Source: Hymenopus coronatus (taxonomy: Eukaryota > Arthropoda > Insecta > Mantodea > Hymenopodidae). Taken from it: a DNA stretch of 64,000 nt. Positions within the stretch are counted from its first letter, which is position 1; each line of letters opens with the position of its first letter. The stretch spans positions 58,454,501 to 58,518,500 of the forward strand of contig CM060899.1 of assembly GCA_030762935.1 (NCBI GenBank). Reading direction: 5' to 3'. A program made the position numbers and the translations under genes. This document shows, piece after piece, positions 21,346-33,661 of the stretch. The notes beneath the pieces were generated by a model. That model was given only the letters and a program-made list of their open reading frames with translations. It made no database searches and was not told where the DNA came from.

Positions 21346-22524
21346 GAAATAAACAAAATCCAGATATTCAGGGACCAGTCATGCACGGTTTTAAACAAAA
21401 AAATACCTCGCCTTTAACATAACATAGCCAACATTGTTTTTATGTTAATCATAAACTTCATCGTCATTTTTAAAAAAAAAAAAAATCGTTAAAAAAATTA
21501 AGCTAAAGCCATTTATAATTAGAAAACCTTCTCAAAATGTTTGGTATCAATACTTTCTTTTAAATTACAATTAGTTTTAATCGAGTATTTAGACCATAAT
21601 GATGAACTCCTTTTGATTTTTCATGTAAATAATTCGGTATGAATTATTTCGTCCACAAGAGAAACATCGCTAACCTTGTACACTCAAAGACAATAAAAAT
21701 ACGTTGACGCTGTTTTTTTTTGTTTTTTTTTTTTTTTTAGCTGGGGACTTGGTAATTAAGACGATTTTCATTGGTATTAATTCTAATACAACGCGAATAA
21801 GGAAAGACCAATTGCGCAATCCATTCCTTCATCCTTCAACACCGCTGGACGCTCCCTTACAGCAGTGCGTTGATTTAGTCCAGCACGTGCGCCAATTACC
21901 TTGATATTAGAACTTCAGTATGTAGCGCAAAGAAAAAATAATCTAATTCTGTATCCCCGGTGAGAGAATAGATTATTGTCCAACCGGAAGTTTAGTGATC
22001 ACTGTTCGCAACTGATAGCTTTATTTGTCGTAAATTATGTTTCAAGCCCCCCCCCCCCTTCTTTTCGGTAACGTTTCCTAGCCAATAATGTTTAGGAAGA
22101 TAACAAACAGGTGGAAAGCATGTGTGGGTCAGCGAAAAGACTCCGTCTTACGATAAGTATTTCTAGACGTATTTTTAATGTCTTTGAGTGTACCAGCTTT
22201 TAAATACAATATGTTCCTTCTCATGCTGCTGCCGAGATTTTTCAAATCAGTGCTTTTAACTCGGATTTAAATTTTCTCAGGATTTTGATCCATACTTTTA
22301 GCCATAAGCTTGTTATGGAAACGAATGCTCAGAATAAGCTCTCCCACCTTCATCCGCATCTCATACTGTCACGGTGTACACATCCTAAACACTTTGGTAC
22401 GGTTGAAAGCGTAGTATTCAGGCGGCTGTGAAAATGTGTCAACAAATGACTGACTATGCAATTTATGATTATACTGTATACTTACATTTATCCATTTTAT
22501 TTAACATGATTTAGTGACTTATAC
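21346..22524. other. Unannotated stretch with homopolymers
   Basis: A runs at 21473 and T runs at 21712-21739, a C run at 22050-22059. A 66-codon frame at 21704 starts in the T run and is not credible. A segment near 21700-21905 following the T run is not matched elsewhere in the window. Confidence 0.4.
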
Positions 22525-23340
22525 TAAAAATCTGGTGTTCCATTTACATAACCTTCTCTACCTATTCTGCAACAAACATTGTTGCAAATACTTATTCTTC
22601 TATCTAATTTATGCTAATCAGAGATTAGTAGAATGGTCTTATTACTTAGTACCTTCTAATTACAAGGAAAATAAGGGAATAGGTTAGACTAAAGCCATAG
22701 CCAAATCTTCTAAAACCTGTCGCTATGTGATGCAATCGGAATTCCGTTCTCTTTGCATCACGAGGATGAGAAAAGTGAATAACGACCTCCCATTTGAAAA
22801 AAAAAAAACCTTAAAAATTGGAAGTTTAAAAACCAATAACAAAGAAATGGTTAACTACACAAAAATATTATGTAAATTGTGTGTTTTAACGAAATCTACA
22901 ATGATTTCTGCAGTAGGTAAGTACTGTCTTTTTCTGACGGTTTACAAACTATATAAAAGTAATCTATAATGAGGAGGTCTTTAGAGATTATTCCCAGAAC
23001 ATTTAAAATATATATTTTATTTTTCATGTAAATTTATTTAATATGTAGTATTTTAATCAAAATCGTCAAGGCCACCTTGAGAAAATCATCATTTTTGAAC
23101 ATTCTTCATGTAAAGGGTAGTTTGGGTTGGGGAGATTTTACTGAAAATATTTGTTTAGTATCCTTGGAAGATGCTGAACTTAATTATCAAGCTAGATATT
23201 TAATGGACTTTTCGGTTTTTGATTTATCGTACCTACAGGCACACAGGCACATACGGACCTTTTTCTAAAATGCATTTTTAGCATTCAAAACATATTTCAG
23301 TGAAATGCAGTACTTTTTCTGCATACTATGTACATGTACC
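22525..23340 (-). repeat. R1 repeat, diverged
   Basis: From AAAAATCTGGTGTTCCATTT to ATACTATGTACATGTACC, lacking the final AGAGAAAG. No long CA tract. Confidence 0.8.
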
Positions 23341-24120
23341 TAATGTATCCACTTCGTATGAAGGAGCTTTAGCGTACTCATTGTTCGTTAAAACCTTATT
23401 TTACTTGCTAGATGCATAATTATAAGGTACAACTTATTTCGGAAATTGCCAACGCTATGAAAAAGACAATTCCATATAAATTGTAATTTTCAAACGGATC
23501 TTCAGTCTTTCTGGAGCAAGCTTTCGCGTGTCTTTTAGTTTTCTATTTATATGGATGTTATTTACATACATTCTATAGTTCAATTTATGTTTTTTTTTTT
23601 TTTGTTTTTTTTGTGGCGTGAATAAAAATGGAGAGTGTAGAGATGTTTATGAATCATTTGTAGAATCCCAATGAAATGGTAACTGGTACATATGTAAGAG
23701 TCATCACAATTTTTCTTATTATCTGCAGTCCTTGAACTACAATACAGCTCGAATAAAGGATGAAAAGGATTAAAGCAGCTGTAATTGAACCCGAGGTCTG
23801 TCCCTGTTTAAATCACCTGACGTCACAGGAAATACGGGATGATTATCGTACAACCATAAATAGCGGCGAAAACCGCTTCTTTCGTAACCATCCATTTACA
23901 AAACGAGCTCCTTGTCTCATAACCTAAGCGCGAGGAGATTTATCATCAGCGAAATTGCTGCAGACTTTGCAAGATTTTTCATCCGCAAACGCAGCAGCTT
24001 GTCGCTATACCCATAAAAATCCTGTTTTTCTTTCTTTGTCTATATTTTAAGAAGGGCAGGGAAGAGCTAAAGAGCATAGGTCCTGTTTCATTTGACAAAG
24101 AAATCAGCACGACCTCGAAC
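23341..24120. other. Unannotated stretch
   Basis: A long T run at 23590-23611; otherwise nothing recognised. Confidence 0.4.
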
Positions 24121-24408
24121 AGTTTCTGTACAAATAGTAGCAATAGTAGCAGAGTATAAGTAGTAGTGGTGGTAGTACAGATAGAAATAGTAGAGGACTT
24201 CTATTGCCAAACATTTTCAATATACTCTTGGAAATATACAACAGTCACTTGAGTCAAATGTTTTTCCTGCCTTGGATATTTACAGTAAGAATGTTGTAAA
24301 ATAGTAAAGTAAATAGCACAGGTAGTAATAGTAGTGGTGGTGGTGGGGTGGAATGGTAGGGGTGGGGGTGGTGGAGTGGTGGTAGAAGTAGTGGTGGTGG
24401 TAGTGAGT
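24121..24408 (+). repeat. GTA/GGT-rich low-complexity tract
   Basis: Irregular repeats of AGTAGTGG, strongest at 24320-24408 with GGTGG runs. It directly adjoins the truncated R1 copy at 24409. Confidence 0.8.
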
Positions 24409-24899
24409 TTTTTTCTATATCTTACGGTTCAGCAGTTAAGCAAAATTCATCCAGAATAAAGAGCTCTTCAGAGGCTATTCCCCAAAAATTCGAGATATGC
24501 ATTTTATTTCGGACTTAAATAGCTTTAATATACGGGATTTTAATCAAAATCGTTACAGCCATTTTTAAGAAAATCAACATTTTCAAACTTTTTTCCATGT
24601 AAAGGGTAGTTTGTGGTAGGGTTTTTTTTTTTTAAAATCTTCGTGTCGCATCCTTGGAAGATACTAAACCTAAATACCAAGTTTGGTATTTAACGGTCTT
24701 TTCGTTTTGGGGCTATGCTGTCACAGACACACACACACACACACACACACACGGACCTTTTTGTAAAAATGCTTTTTTCGGACTCAGGGGACCCCAAAAC
24801 ATATATTTCCGGTGAAATTTCAGTATAGAATTTTTGGGTGCATTACAATACCTTCTCTATCCCTATGTACATTGTACATATTGGGCTAGAGAAAGTAAA
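24409..24899 (-). repeat. R1 repeat, palindrome half, tandem unit 1
   Basis: Starts at 'tttttttctatatcttacgg', the region of the 'catctcttacggtttagcag' motif, and ends GCTAGAGAAAGTAAAAAG, running directly into the next copy. CA tract at about 24726-24753. Confidence 0.9.
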
Positions 24900-25787
24900 A
24901 AGTCTGATGTGTTCCATTCACATGACTTTCTCTATATCTCTGCAACAAATTGTAGTTAAAAAGCTTATGCTTCTATTTACTTCATGCTAATTAGCAGAAA
25001 TAGTCTTAATACTTGCTTCCTTGTAAGTAGAAGCAAATGAGGGAGTACCATAGGTTAAAATGATAGCCAAAATCTGGTTGCAATGTAACTGAAGAAGTTC
25101 CTTTGTTTGTATGGACAGGAGTTAAGAAATTCCTGTATGAGAAAAGTATAAGTTTTTCAAAGCTAAAACAAAAAAACCAGGAATATCTTATAAATGATCA
25201 ACTCCGCGAAAAAAAATGTATATGTCATAAATTGTATGTTTTATCGGGAGCTACATTTTCTATGTAGTAAGTTTTCTCCCATCTCTTACGGTTTAGCAGT
25301 GATGCACAATTCCGTAAAATTCATCCAGAATAAAGTAGTCTTCAGGGATTATTCCCAGAAAATTCAAGACATACATTTTATTTGTCAGGTAAATATCTTT
25401 AATATACGATATTTAATCAAAATCGTTAGAGTCATTTTTAAGAAAATCAAACTTTTCATAAATTTGCGCCATGTAAAGGGCAGTTTGGGGTGGGGGGATT
25501 TTCTTGAAAATGTTCGTGTCGCATCCTTGGAAGATACCAAACTTAAATACCAAGTTTGGGCTTTAACGGTCTTTTCGTTTTGGGGCTATGCTGTCCACAG
25601 ACACACACACATACAGACAGACAGACAGACACACACTCACACACGCACATTTTTCTAATAATGTTTTTTTATATTCAGGGAGTCTCAAAACATGTATTTC
25701 CGGAGAAATCTCTGTATCGAATTTTTGGGTGTAATACAATACCTTCTCTATACACTATATACATAGTTCGTATAGAGAAAGTAATAA
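24900..25787 (-). repeat. R1 repeat, complete, tandem unit 2
   Basis: Begins GTCTGATGTGTTCCATTCAC right after unit 1. The microsatellite differs: ACACACATA then (CAGA)n then CACACTCACACACGCAC at 25598-25650. Confidence 0.92.
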
Positions 25788-26250
25788 TGGACAAATTCTT
25801 ACTTCGGCATCATCAGTCAAGTTGAAGTTTTTTCCTTTCCAGTCTGTATAATAGTCGTAACAATGAACAGCTAAAAGAAGGTAACATAGCTAATTTTCAC
25901 TTTTTCAGGTCAGTAAATTGCAAAAGACAGAAGCGCAACTGCGTTAAAATTGTATACTTTTAATTTTAGGTAGCAAAATTATACTGCGCAATTCCTAATG
26001 TAATATGTTAAATATGCGCCTTTGATTACAAAGGCACAAAAATGGTAGAGAAACGTTTGCTGTGATATCTCAAAAATTAATTGCTGAGAAGCGAGCAAAC
26101 TTCCTTTAACGAAGTTGGAAAAGAGAACACACATCTACACACAAGCGAGGCTTCAAGATGTAACACAAAAGGAACACATTTTATAATTAAAATGACGAAA
26201 GTTGGATGACATGTTTTACAACGCAGAACATTCATGTGAAACGCACTAGA
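25788..26250. other. Unannotated stretch
   Basis: Nothing recognised. Confidence 0.4.
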
Positions 26251-27222
26251 AAAAAAAAATCGTATGTGTTACACTCACATGACTTTCTCTACATCTCTGC
26301 AACAAATGATGTATAAAAGCTTATGCTTCTATCTACTTCGTGCTAATTCAGAAAAATTAGCAGAAATAGTCTTATTATTTGCTTCCTTGTAAGTAGAAGC
26401 GGAATAAGGGAGTACCATAGGTTAAGGTGATAGTCAAAAGCTGGTTGCTATGTGACTGAGGTTCCTTTGTTTGTATGGACAGGAGTTGACAAATTTCTGT
26501 ATGAGAAAAGTATGCTTTTCAAAGCTGAAACCAAAAACAAGGAATATATAAAAAACTATCAACTCCACGAAAATAGTATATATATAAATTGTGTGTTTTA
26601 ACGTGCTCTACATTTTTTGCGTGATAAGTTTTGTCCATCACTTCCGGTTTAGCAGTTAATTCTGCAAAAGTTATCCAGATAAAGTAGTCTTCAGCGGCTA
26701 TTCCCAGAAAATTCAAGACAAAATTCTCCCATCTCTTACGGTTTAGCAGTAATGCACAATTCCGTAAAATTCATCCAGATAAAGTAGTCTTCAGGGACTA
26801 TTCCCAGAAAATTCAAGATATACATTTTATTTCTCATTTAAATATCTTTAATATACGATATTTTAATCAACATCATTAGAGCCATTTTTAGAAAATCAAA
26901 ATTTTCGAAAAGTTCCATGTAAAGTGTAGTTGGAGGTGGGGGGGGGGATTTTGTTGAGAATCTTAGTGTCGCATCCTTGGAAGATACCAAACTTAAATAC
27001 CAAGTTTGGTATTTAACGTCTTTTCGTCTTTGAGCTATGCTGTCCACACACACACACACACATACGCACACACACACACGGACCTTTTCCCAAAAATGCT
27101 TTTTGTGGATTCAATGGAGCCCAAAACATGTTTTTCCGGTGAAATCTCGGTATCGAATTTTTGGGTGCATTACCTTACCTTCTCTATACACTATGTACGT
27201 AGTACGTGTAGAGAAAGTAAAA
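26251..27222 (-). repeat. R1 repeat with internal ~95-bp tandem duplication
   Basis: The segment 'catctcttacggtttagcag ... cccagaaaattcaaga' is present twice, at 26625-26720 and 26727-26820, the two copies already diverged. CA tract at 27043-27080. The terminal palindrome CACTATGTACGTAGTACGTG is nearly perfect. Confidence 0.9.
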
Positions 27223-28022
27223 ATCTGATGTGTTACACTCACATGACTTTCTCTAATTGTTATACAAACAAACGTCTTACAAAAGATTATTCTTTCTTCT
27301 ACACATTGCTAATCGAGATAAAAATTAACAGAATGTTCTTATTAATTAATTACTTCCTTACAAGTATAAGGGAACTAAAAAAATACACTAGGCTAAACCG
27401 AAAAACAAATGTTTTAAATGCTGTCACTATACGATTGCCATTGAAATGTGCGTTTTTTGTTTGGCCAGAAGCAAAATAAAAGAAACACGGGCGATTCCTG
27501 TCTGAGAAAAGTACAAATATTTTAAAATTGAAACCAATAGCAAGGAATATTTCGGGAACACCTCCACAACAAAAACAACGAAATCTATATTTTTGTGGGG
27601 TAAGCTTTTGTCTATCTCTTACGGTTTAGCAGTTATGCAACATGCATCCAAAATGAGGTCTTCAGAGACTGTTCCCAGAAAATTCAAGATATACATTTTT
27701 ATTTGTGAGGTATATATATTTAAAATACGCTATTTGAATCAAACTCTTTACCGCCTTTTTGAGAAAAACAAAATGTTCACCAAATTTGCCACGTAAACGC
27801 TAATGTGAGATGACAGAATTTTCTTCAAAATCTTCGTATCGTATCCTTCGGAGATACAAAACTTAAATGTCAAGTTTAGTATTTAACGGAGTTTAACGGA
27901 CAATTTTTCTAAAAATGCTTTATTGTTGGATAAGGGGACCCTAAAACGTGTATTTCCAGTGAAATTTCGTTATCCAATATCTGGATAGAGTGCAGTTAGC
28001 TTCTCTATACATTATGTACTAG
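27223..28022 (-). repeat. R1 repeat, tandem to previous, inverted to next
   Basis: Starts AAAAATCTGATGTGTTACAC directly after the former copy. No CA tract at all: the region from 'tttaacgg' runs into 'caatttttctaaaaatgc'. Its terminal palindrome (about 28001-28060) is shared with the following opposite copy. Confidence 0.85.
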
Positions 28023-28507
28023 CACGTATGTACAATGTACACAGTAGTAGAAGAAGGTATTGCATTCAATCTAAAATATCGATATCGAGATTTTACCAGA
28101 GGTAGATGTTTTGAGACCCCATGAATCCAAAAAGGAGGCATTTGTCTCATATAGTTTTTTGTAGAACTAACCATTTCAGATATGTTCCCTATTATTGGTT
28201 TCAATTTTAAACTATTTAAAAGTCTTCTCAAACAGCTCTCGTTCGTTTTGAATCTCCTTTGTTTAACTCTTAGACGTAGAAAGAAAACCACATTGCAATG
28301 ACAATTGCATTGCGACAGAGTTTAAAATATTTGACTATCGCTTTAGTCTAGTGAACCTCTTATATCCCTCCCGCGTATAAGAAACCACTTAAGGTAATAT
28401 TTATCGTGATTATCATGATGTATAGTACTATAGAAATTGTTTAATAATGCTTTGTAAGCATAATTTGTTTGCAGAATAGAAAGGCATGTGAATGGAACAT
28501 AGAGATT
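28023..28507 (+). repeat. R1 repeat, internally deleted, inverted partner
   Basis: GTAGTAGAAGAAGGTATTGC onwards, skipping from AAAAAGGAGGCATTTG straight to 'gtctcatatagttttttgta'. About 350 bp including microsatellite and internal stem-loop are lost. Ends GGCATGTGAATGGAACAT. Confidence 0.8.
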
Positions 28508-28609
28508 TTGCATGCAGGAGTCTTCAAAATATGTATTTCCGATTAAATCTCAGTATCGAATTTTTGGGTAGAGTGTATAAGCTTAAGTTTATAGTGCTAT
28601 CTAAAGTAA
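28508..28609 (-). repeat. R1 terminal fragment
   Basis: About 100 bp (CAGGAGTCTTCAAAATATGT ... CTAAAGTAAAAAATC) joined to the next copy's start. Confidence 0.8.
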
Positions 28610-29478
28610 AAAATCTGATGTGTTCCCTTCAAATAACGTTCTCTACATCTCTGTAACAAATTATTGTTAAGAAGCTTAGGCTTCTGTTTACTACATGCTA
28701 GTTGAGAAACATTAGTAGAAATAGTCTTATTACTTGCTTCCTTGTAAATAGAAGCGAAATAAGGGAGTAGCATAGGTTAAAGTGACAGTCAAAGGCTGGT
28801 TGCTATGTGACTGAAGTTCCTTTGTTTGTGTGGACAAGAGTTGACAAATTCTTGTATGAGATAAGAATAAGTTTTTCCAAGATGAAACTAAAAACAAGGA
28901 ATATCTTAAAAACGATCAACTCCACGAAAAAATGAATACAACATAAGTTGTGTGATTTAATATGCTCTACATTTTCTGTGTGGTAGGTTTTTGTCCTTCT
29001 GTTACAGTTTAGCAGTTATGCAAAAATTCGTAAAATTCATCCAGAATAAAGTAGTCTTCAGAGGCTATTCCCAGAAAATTCAAGATATACATTTCATTTG
29101 TATTTATTTATTTCTTTAATATACGGTATATGATATTTTAATCAAAATAGTTAGAGCCATTTTTGAGAAAATCAAATTTTTTTTAACAAGTTCCATGTAA
29201 ATGATAGTTAGGGGTGGGGGGTTTTTCTTGAAAATCTTCGTGTCGCACCCTTGGAAGATACCAAACTTAAATACCAAGTTTGGTATTAAACGGTCTTTTC
29301 GTTTTTTAGTTATGTTGTCCACAGACACACAGACACCGGACCTTTTTTCAAAAATGCTTTTTTTTGGATTCAGGGGGACCCAAAACATGTATTTCCGGTG
29401 AAATCTCGGTATCGAATTTTAGGGTGGAATACAATACCTTCTCTATCCATGTGCATAATGCGTATAGAAAGTAAAAAG
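28606..29478 (-). repeat. R1 repeat, complete
   Basis: AAAAAATCTGATGTGTTCCC to ATAGAAAGTAAAAAG. The CA tract is shortened to ACAGACACACAGACACCGG. Confidence 0.92.
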
Positions 29479-29974
29479 AAATAAGGAATATTGCAGGGAA
29501 AAACATGTAAAATGAAAGTTATATATGTTGTTTTCAGTTTTTGTCTTCGGTTCATAAGACGGTGTATTAGAAATGGTTCCTTACTTCACTTGGAGCTTAA
29601 TGAAAAGAGCTGACTAAGTTATATCAGTTTGCTGCTTTAAGTCCTGCTATTCACTACATGCTAATGCATTCTTTATAACTTCCTTCTTTTGAACTCTAAT
29701 TACCTCGCCAGGGCCTCCTGTAAGGGATGTTTGCGTTTTGTTTAAAAACTGGCTAGCTAACAAGCACCTACGCTATAGAACCCACGAGTGTTGGCTGTGC
29801 ATTAAACAAGTCTAGATGTAGAGAATCTCCAAGTGAGTGCTCTGGAATCGCAGATTAGAGGTCTTTGTATTTTAAGTGCAAGCTGCTATCAACCAAAATA
29901 ACTTTATGCAACATAATATAGTAATACAATTGCTGGCTGTTTGGTTTTGTGTGTGTGTGTATGTGTGTTTTAAA
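29479..29974. other. Unannotated stretch
   Basis: Nothing recognised up to a short GT tract at 29949-29969 just before the next R1 copy. Confidence 0.4.
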
Positions 29975-30800
29975 CTACTTTCTCTACGGGTACTATATAA
30001 GTATTAGTAATTTGAAAAATTATTGTATTATTCCTCCCAAAATTCAATACTGAGATTTCGCCGGAAATATTTTTGAGGTCCCCTAAGTCCAAATAATGCA
30101 TTTTAAGAAAAAAATATCTGTGTGTATGTGTGGGTAGCATAGCTCAAAAACGAAACGTCCGTTAAATGCCAAACTTGGTATTTAAGTTTAGTATCTTACA
30201 ATGGTGCGACAAGGAGATTTTCAAGAAAATGCCCCCACCCCCAACTACCCTTTACATGGAACTTTTTTCGAAAATTTTGATTTTCTCAAAAATGGCTCTA
30301 ACGATTTTGATTAAAATATTAAAGATATTTACACGACAAATAAAATTTATATCTGGAATTTACTGGGAGTAGCCTCTAAAGACTACCTTATTCTTGATGA
30401 ATTTTACGGAATTTTGCATAAACTAAACCGTAAGAGATGGACGAAAACTTAAAGGATAAAAAATGTAAAGCACGTTAAAACACACAATTTATGTTATATA
30501 ATTTTTTTTATTGGAGTTGATTGTTTTTAGATATTACTTGTTTTTGGTTTCAGCTTTGAAAAACATAGTTTCTCATACAAGAATTTGTCTACTCCTGTCC
30601 ATATAAACAAAGGAACTTCAGTCACATAGCAACCAGCTTTTGACTATCACTTTAACCTATGGTACTCCCTTATTTCGCTTCTACTAACAAGAAGGCAAGT
30701 AATAAAACTGTCTGCTAATTTTTTCTCGATTAGATGAAGTAATAACTTGTTACAGAGATGTAGAGAAAGTCATGTGAATGGAACACATCAGAATTTTTTT
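29975..30800 (+). repeat. R1 repeat, complete
   Basis: TACTTTCTCTACGGGTAC to GAATGGAACACATCAGAATT. The second half of the palindrome is missing. Confidence 0.88.
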
Positions 30801-30920
30801 TTTATTTGGAAACATCAAAACGTGTGTTTCAGTGAAATCTGAGATTCGATGTGTTGCATAGAATACAATACTTTCTCTATCTACTATGCACTTTGCGTAT
30901 ACGTGATAGAGAAGGTAAAA
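30801..30920 (-). repeat. R1 terminal fragment
   Basis: Palindrome end in opposite direction (ACATCAAAACGTGTGTTTC ... GATAGAGAAGGTAAAAAA). This is the third case of a complete forward copy followed at once by a ~100-bp reverse end fragment (compare 19267 and 28508). Confidence 0.82.
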
Positions 30921-31655
30921 AACAAACTAGAAGTAGATTTCGTCACAGAAACACTGCGTTTGTAATGGTTAAGGGCGCACTTGCTCTTCCTTTCTCTTTC
31001 TGGTGTTTAACTTTCATATATACGTTCATTATTTCACGAATATCTCAAAGTGCTCCTCAGTTTTGTTTTGCTTTTAAGGGTTTTCTTTAAATAAGTGCTC
31101 TCTTCTTTGCAAAATAGACAGACGAATGGCGTTTAGTGACGTGGAACCAATTTAAAGCTTCAAGAGAAGATAAAGTGTTAGTAACTGATTAAAATTTGAT
31201 GGTGTAAGAAAAACATTTCTAAAGGAAATGGTGTTTTATTTTCTTTCTCTTGTACCAAAAACAGTTGGCAGCCTAAGGCCACACTTCTCTCTTAACGAGC
31301 GACTATAATTATTGTTCCTTTCTGTGTTTCTTTCTGTTCAAAACCTCCCATCCTTCCCTTTCTGTATTCGATTGCTTTTGTCTGTTTTCCGTTCCTTTCT
31401 GTCGCGCCGAATGCATTGGGTAATTCACGCAACCAGTTTTTCTTTTTTTTCGGAAAGATAAAAGAACTTGTGAAATTTAGTATATATTTCAAATGTTCGG
31501 TTTATTTTGTATTTAATGTCTTTCCTTATAAAGAACTACTGATGTTCTTTGTGTTTCTGTCTTGGTCTTTTTTGCGTCATATGCTATTCATTTTGTTGGA
31601 TTTTCTTTTGCGCATTATTCTAAAAAGTTCTGTCTGCATAAAAGAGAAAATTGAA
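30921..31655. other. Unannotated stretch
   Basis: Pyrimidine-rich region at 31290-31450. Frames at 31292 and 31416 are low-complexity. Confidence 0.4.
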
Positions 31656-32439
31656 ATAAAAATCTGATTTGTTCCATTCACATAACTTGCTCTAGCTGTT
31701 CCATATACAAACAATTCGTACAAAAGGTTATTCATATCTGCATCATGCCAATCAAGATAAAATTGCAAGCTTTTTTTTAAGTAGAAGGAAAATAAGGGGA
31801 TACATTAGGCTAAATTTATAGAAACAATTGAGGTTCGGTTCGGTTAGCATGATACTGTTTGACCAAAGTTAAGGTAGTTTAAAACTGAAACAAATAACAA
31901 GAAATACCTCGAAAACTGTCAACTCTAGAAGAAGATTTTTTCATGTGTTTTAACGAAGACTACATTTCTTGTGGAGCAAGTTTTTGTCTATCTTTTATGG
32001 TTTAACCGTTATGCGAAATTCTACAAAACTCATCCATTATAAAGAGGTCTTTAGAGGCTATTCCTGGATGTAAACATCTTTAATGTACAGCATCAAAGTT
32101 GTTAGAGCCATTTTTGAGAAAATAAAAATGTGCAAAAATATATCCATGTAAAGGTTAGTTTGTGGAGGGCCCCCCGGGTTCTTTAAAAACTTTGTGTCGC
32201 ATCCTTGGAAGATACTTAACATAAATATCAAGTTTGGTACTTAACGGTGTTTTCGTTTTTGAGCTATGCTGTCCTCAGACACATAGATACGGACCATTTT
32301 CTAAAAATGCTTTTTCCGGACTCAGTGGACCTCAAAATACATATTTCCGGTTGTCTCGACATCCAATTTCTGGGTGGAATACTATACCTTCTCTAACGGC
32401 TATGTACGTTACAGTACATACGTGCTAGAGAAAGTAAAA
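31656..32439 (-). repeat. R1 repeat, diverged
   Basis: AAAAATCTGATTTGTTCC to TGCTAGAGAAAGTAAAAA. Carries a run CCCCCCGGG in place of the usual TGGGGGGAT. Runs into the next copy. Confidence 0.88.
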
Positions 32440-32597
32440 ATGTTGTGTATTACATTAACATGAATTTCTCTGTCTATTATGGACAAACTATTCTTATAAA
32501 AACTTAACTCTTCGGTTTCATGTTAATCGAGATAAACATTTTCATAAATCGCCTAATTTTATATTCTCTTATTCTTAGAAGTGAAATAAGGGCCTTG
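32440..32597 (-). repeat. R1 repeat, 5' part, tandem
   Basis: TGTTGTGTATTACATTAAC onwards, stopping at 'gaagtgaaataagggcc' where SINE D begins. Confidence 0.8.
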
Positions 32598-32600
32598 TCA

Positions 32601-32740
32601 AACGGGATGACTCACGCGGTATATGGCCCATATTCAAGAGGCCCTGTGTTCAAATACCATGGCCCAACCAATCTGGCTGGTTAATTTTCTCGTAGTTACC
32701 TAGTGTTTTGATCGGTTTGTGAGGGGTGTGTAAATTGAAA
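32601..32740 (+). repeat. SINE family D, second copy
   Basis: CGGGATGACTCACGCGG, 'ggcccatattcaagaggccc' and GTGTTCAAATACC follow the order of the 12477 copy. It interrupts an R1 copy. Confidence 0.6.
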
Positions 32741-32974
32741 AAGAACAAAGGCCTACCCTGAAAAAATATTCACATTTACGCAAAATACGATATAGAAATA
32801 TTTCAAAGAATTGGTTTGATAAATAATATTATAGCTTGGCATGGTAATTAAAAATACTACTATTACCATTTTTCGGTTCGCGAAGCTCAACTGCTTTCCC
32901 TCTTCCTGCTTTAGCTGGCCGTGTTCGGAGATGGTAAGGAAATTAGGGACGGAGAGAGAGTTTGCCATCACCCC

Positions 32975-33490
32975 TGTATCATTGTTACAATATCCTCGTG
33001 TATGGTTGAATATAGGATGAGATCAAGTACTTGTTTTCGCAAGTAAGTGGCAATATTATAAACAATATTCTAGCCAGTCGTCCAAGGGACTTACCAGAGG
33101 ACAACTTAGTTATAGAAGGTCCCGACATCATTGTTAATAATTGTCAGGTTATATACTCTTACAATAAACATTATATTATGATTTTTGTGATCACTCATCG
33201 TCACTTGCAATGCCCTCTCTCCCACCACTAAAAATATCTCGCGTTGCGCATGCTTGTCACATGGTAATGCGGGAGAAGGGAGAATGACGTAATCAGTAAT
33301 AGTTGCGCCCACAGCTTCTGCGCAGTTTGTTCATTGTCATGGCAGGGAACACTAGTATTATGTTATAACTACACAGATTCCATTTAAATACCAGATTAGA
33401 TATTGAATACTATTACCAAAAGTTCCAGCATCAATTTAAAACAAATTAAATCATCAAAATAGATAGTAATAATGACTGGTTCGCCGTCTA
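32975..33490. other. Unannotated stretch
   Basis: Nothing recognised. Confidence 0.4.
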
Positions 33491-33494
33491 TCCA

Positions 33495-33660
33495 CAGATA
33501 GCTAAAGTACCTTATTTGGAGGACACCCTAACACTATTTGCTTGTCGCGGAGAAAAGTAGTATGTTATAAAGGGATGTGGTCTTCAGGGCTGACTGAACT
33601 CCGCCATCTGACTACGGATAGTGGTAGCACCTAGACTGGGGGCCCCGAAGTCAGGGCTGT
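33495..33660. repeat. Dispersed repeat E, second locus
   Basis: Same linker GCGGAGAAAAGTAGTATG and the same 'gaactccgccatctgac' boundary as in 12690-12905, again as about one and a half units. Confidence 0.6.
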
Positions 33661-33661
33661 A

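Noticed and set aside
24121..24408. CRISPR-like or coding repeat in the GGT tract
   Set aside because: Irregular trinucleotide low complexity without spacers.
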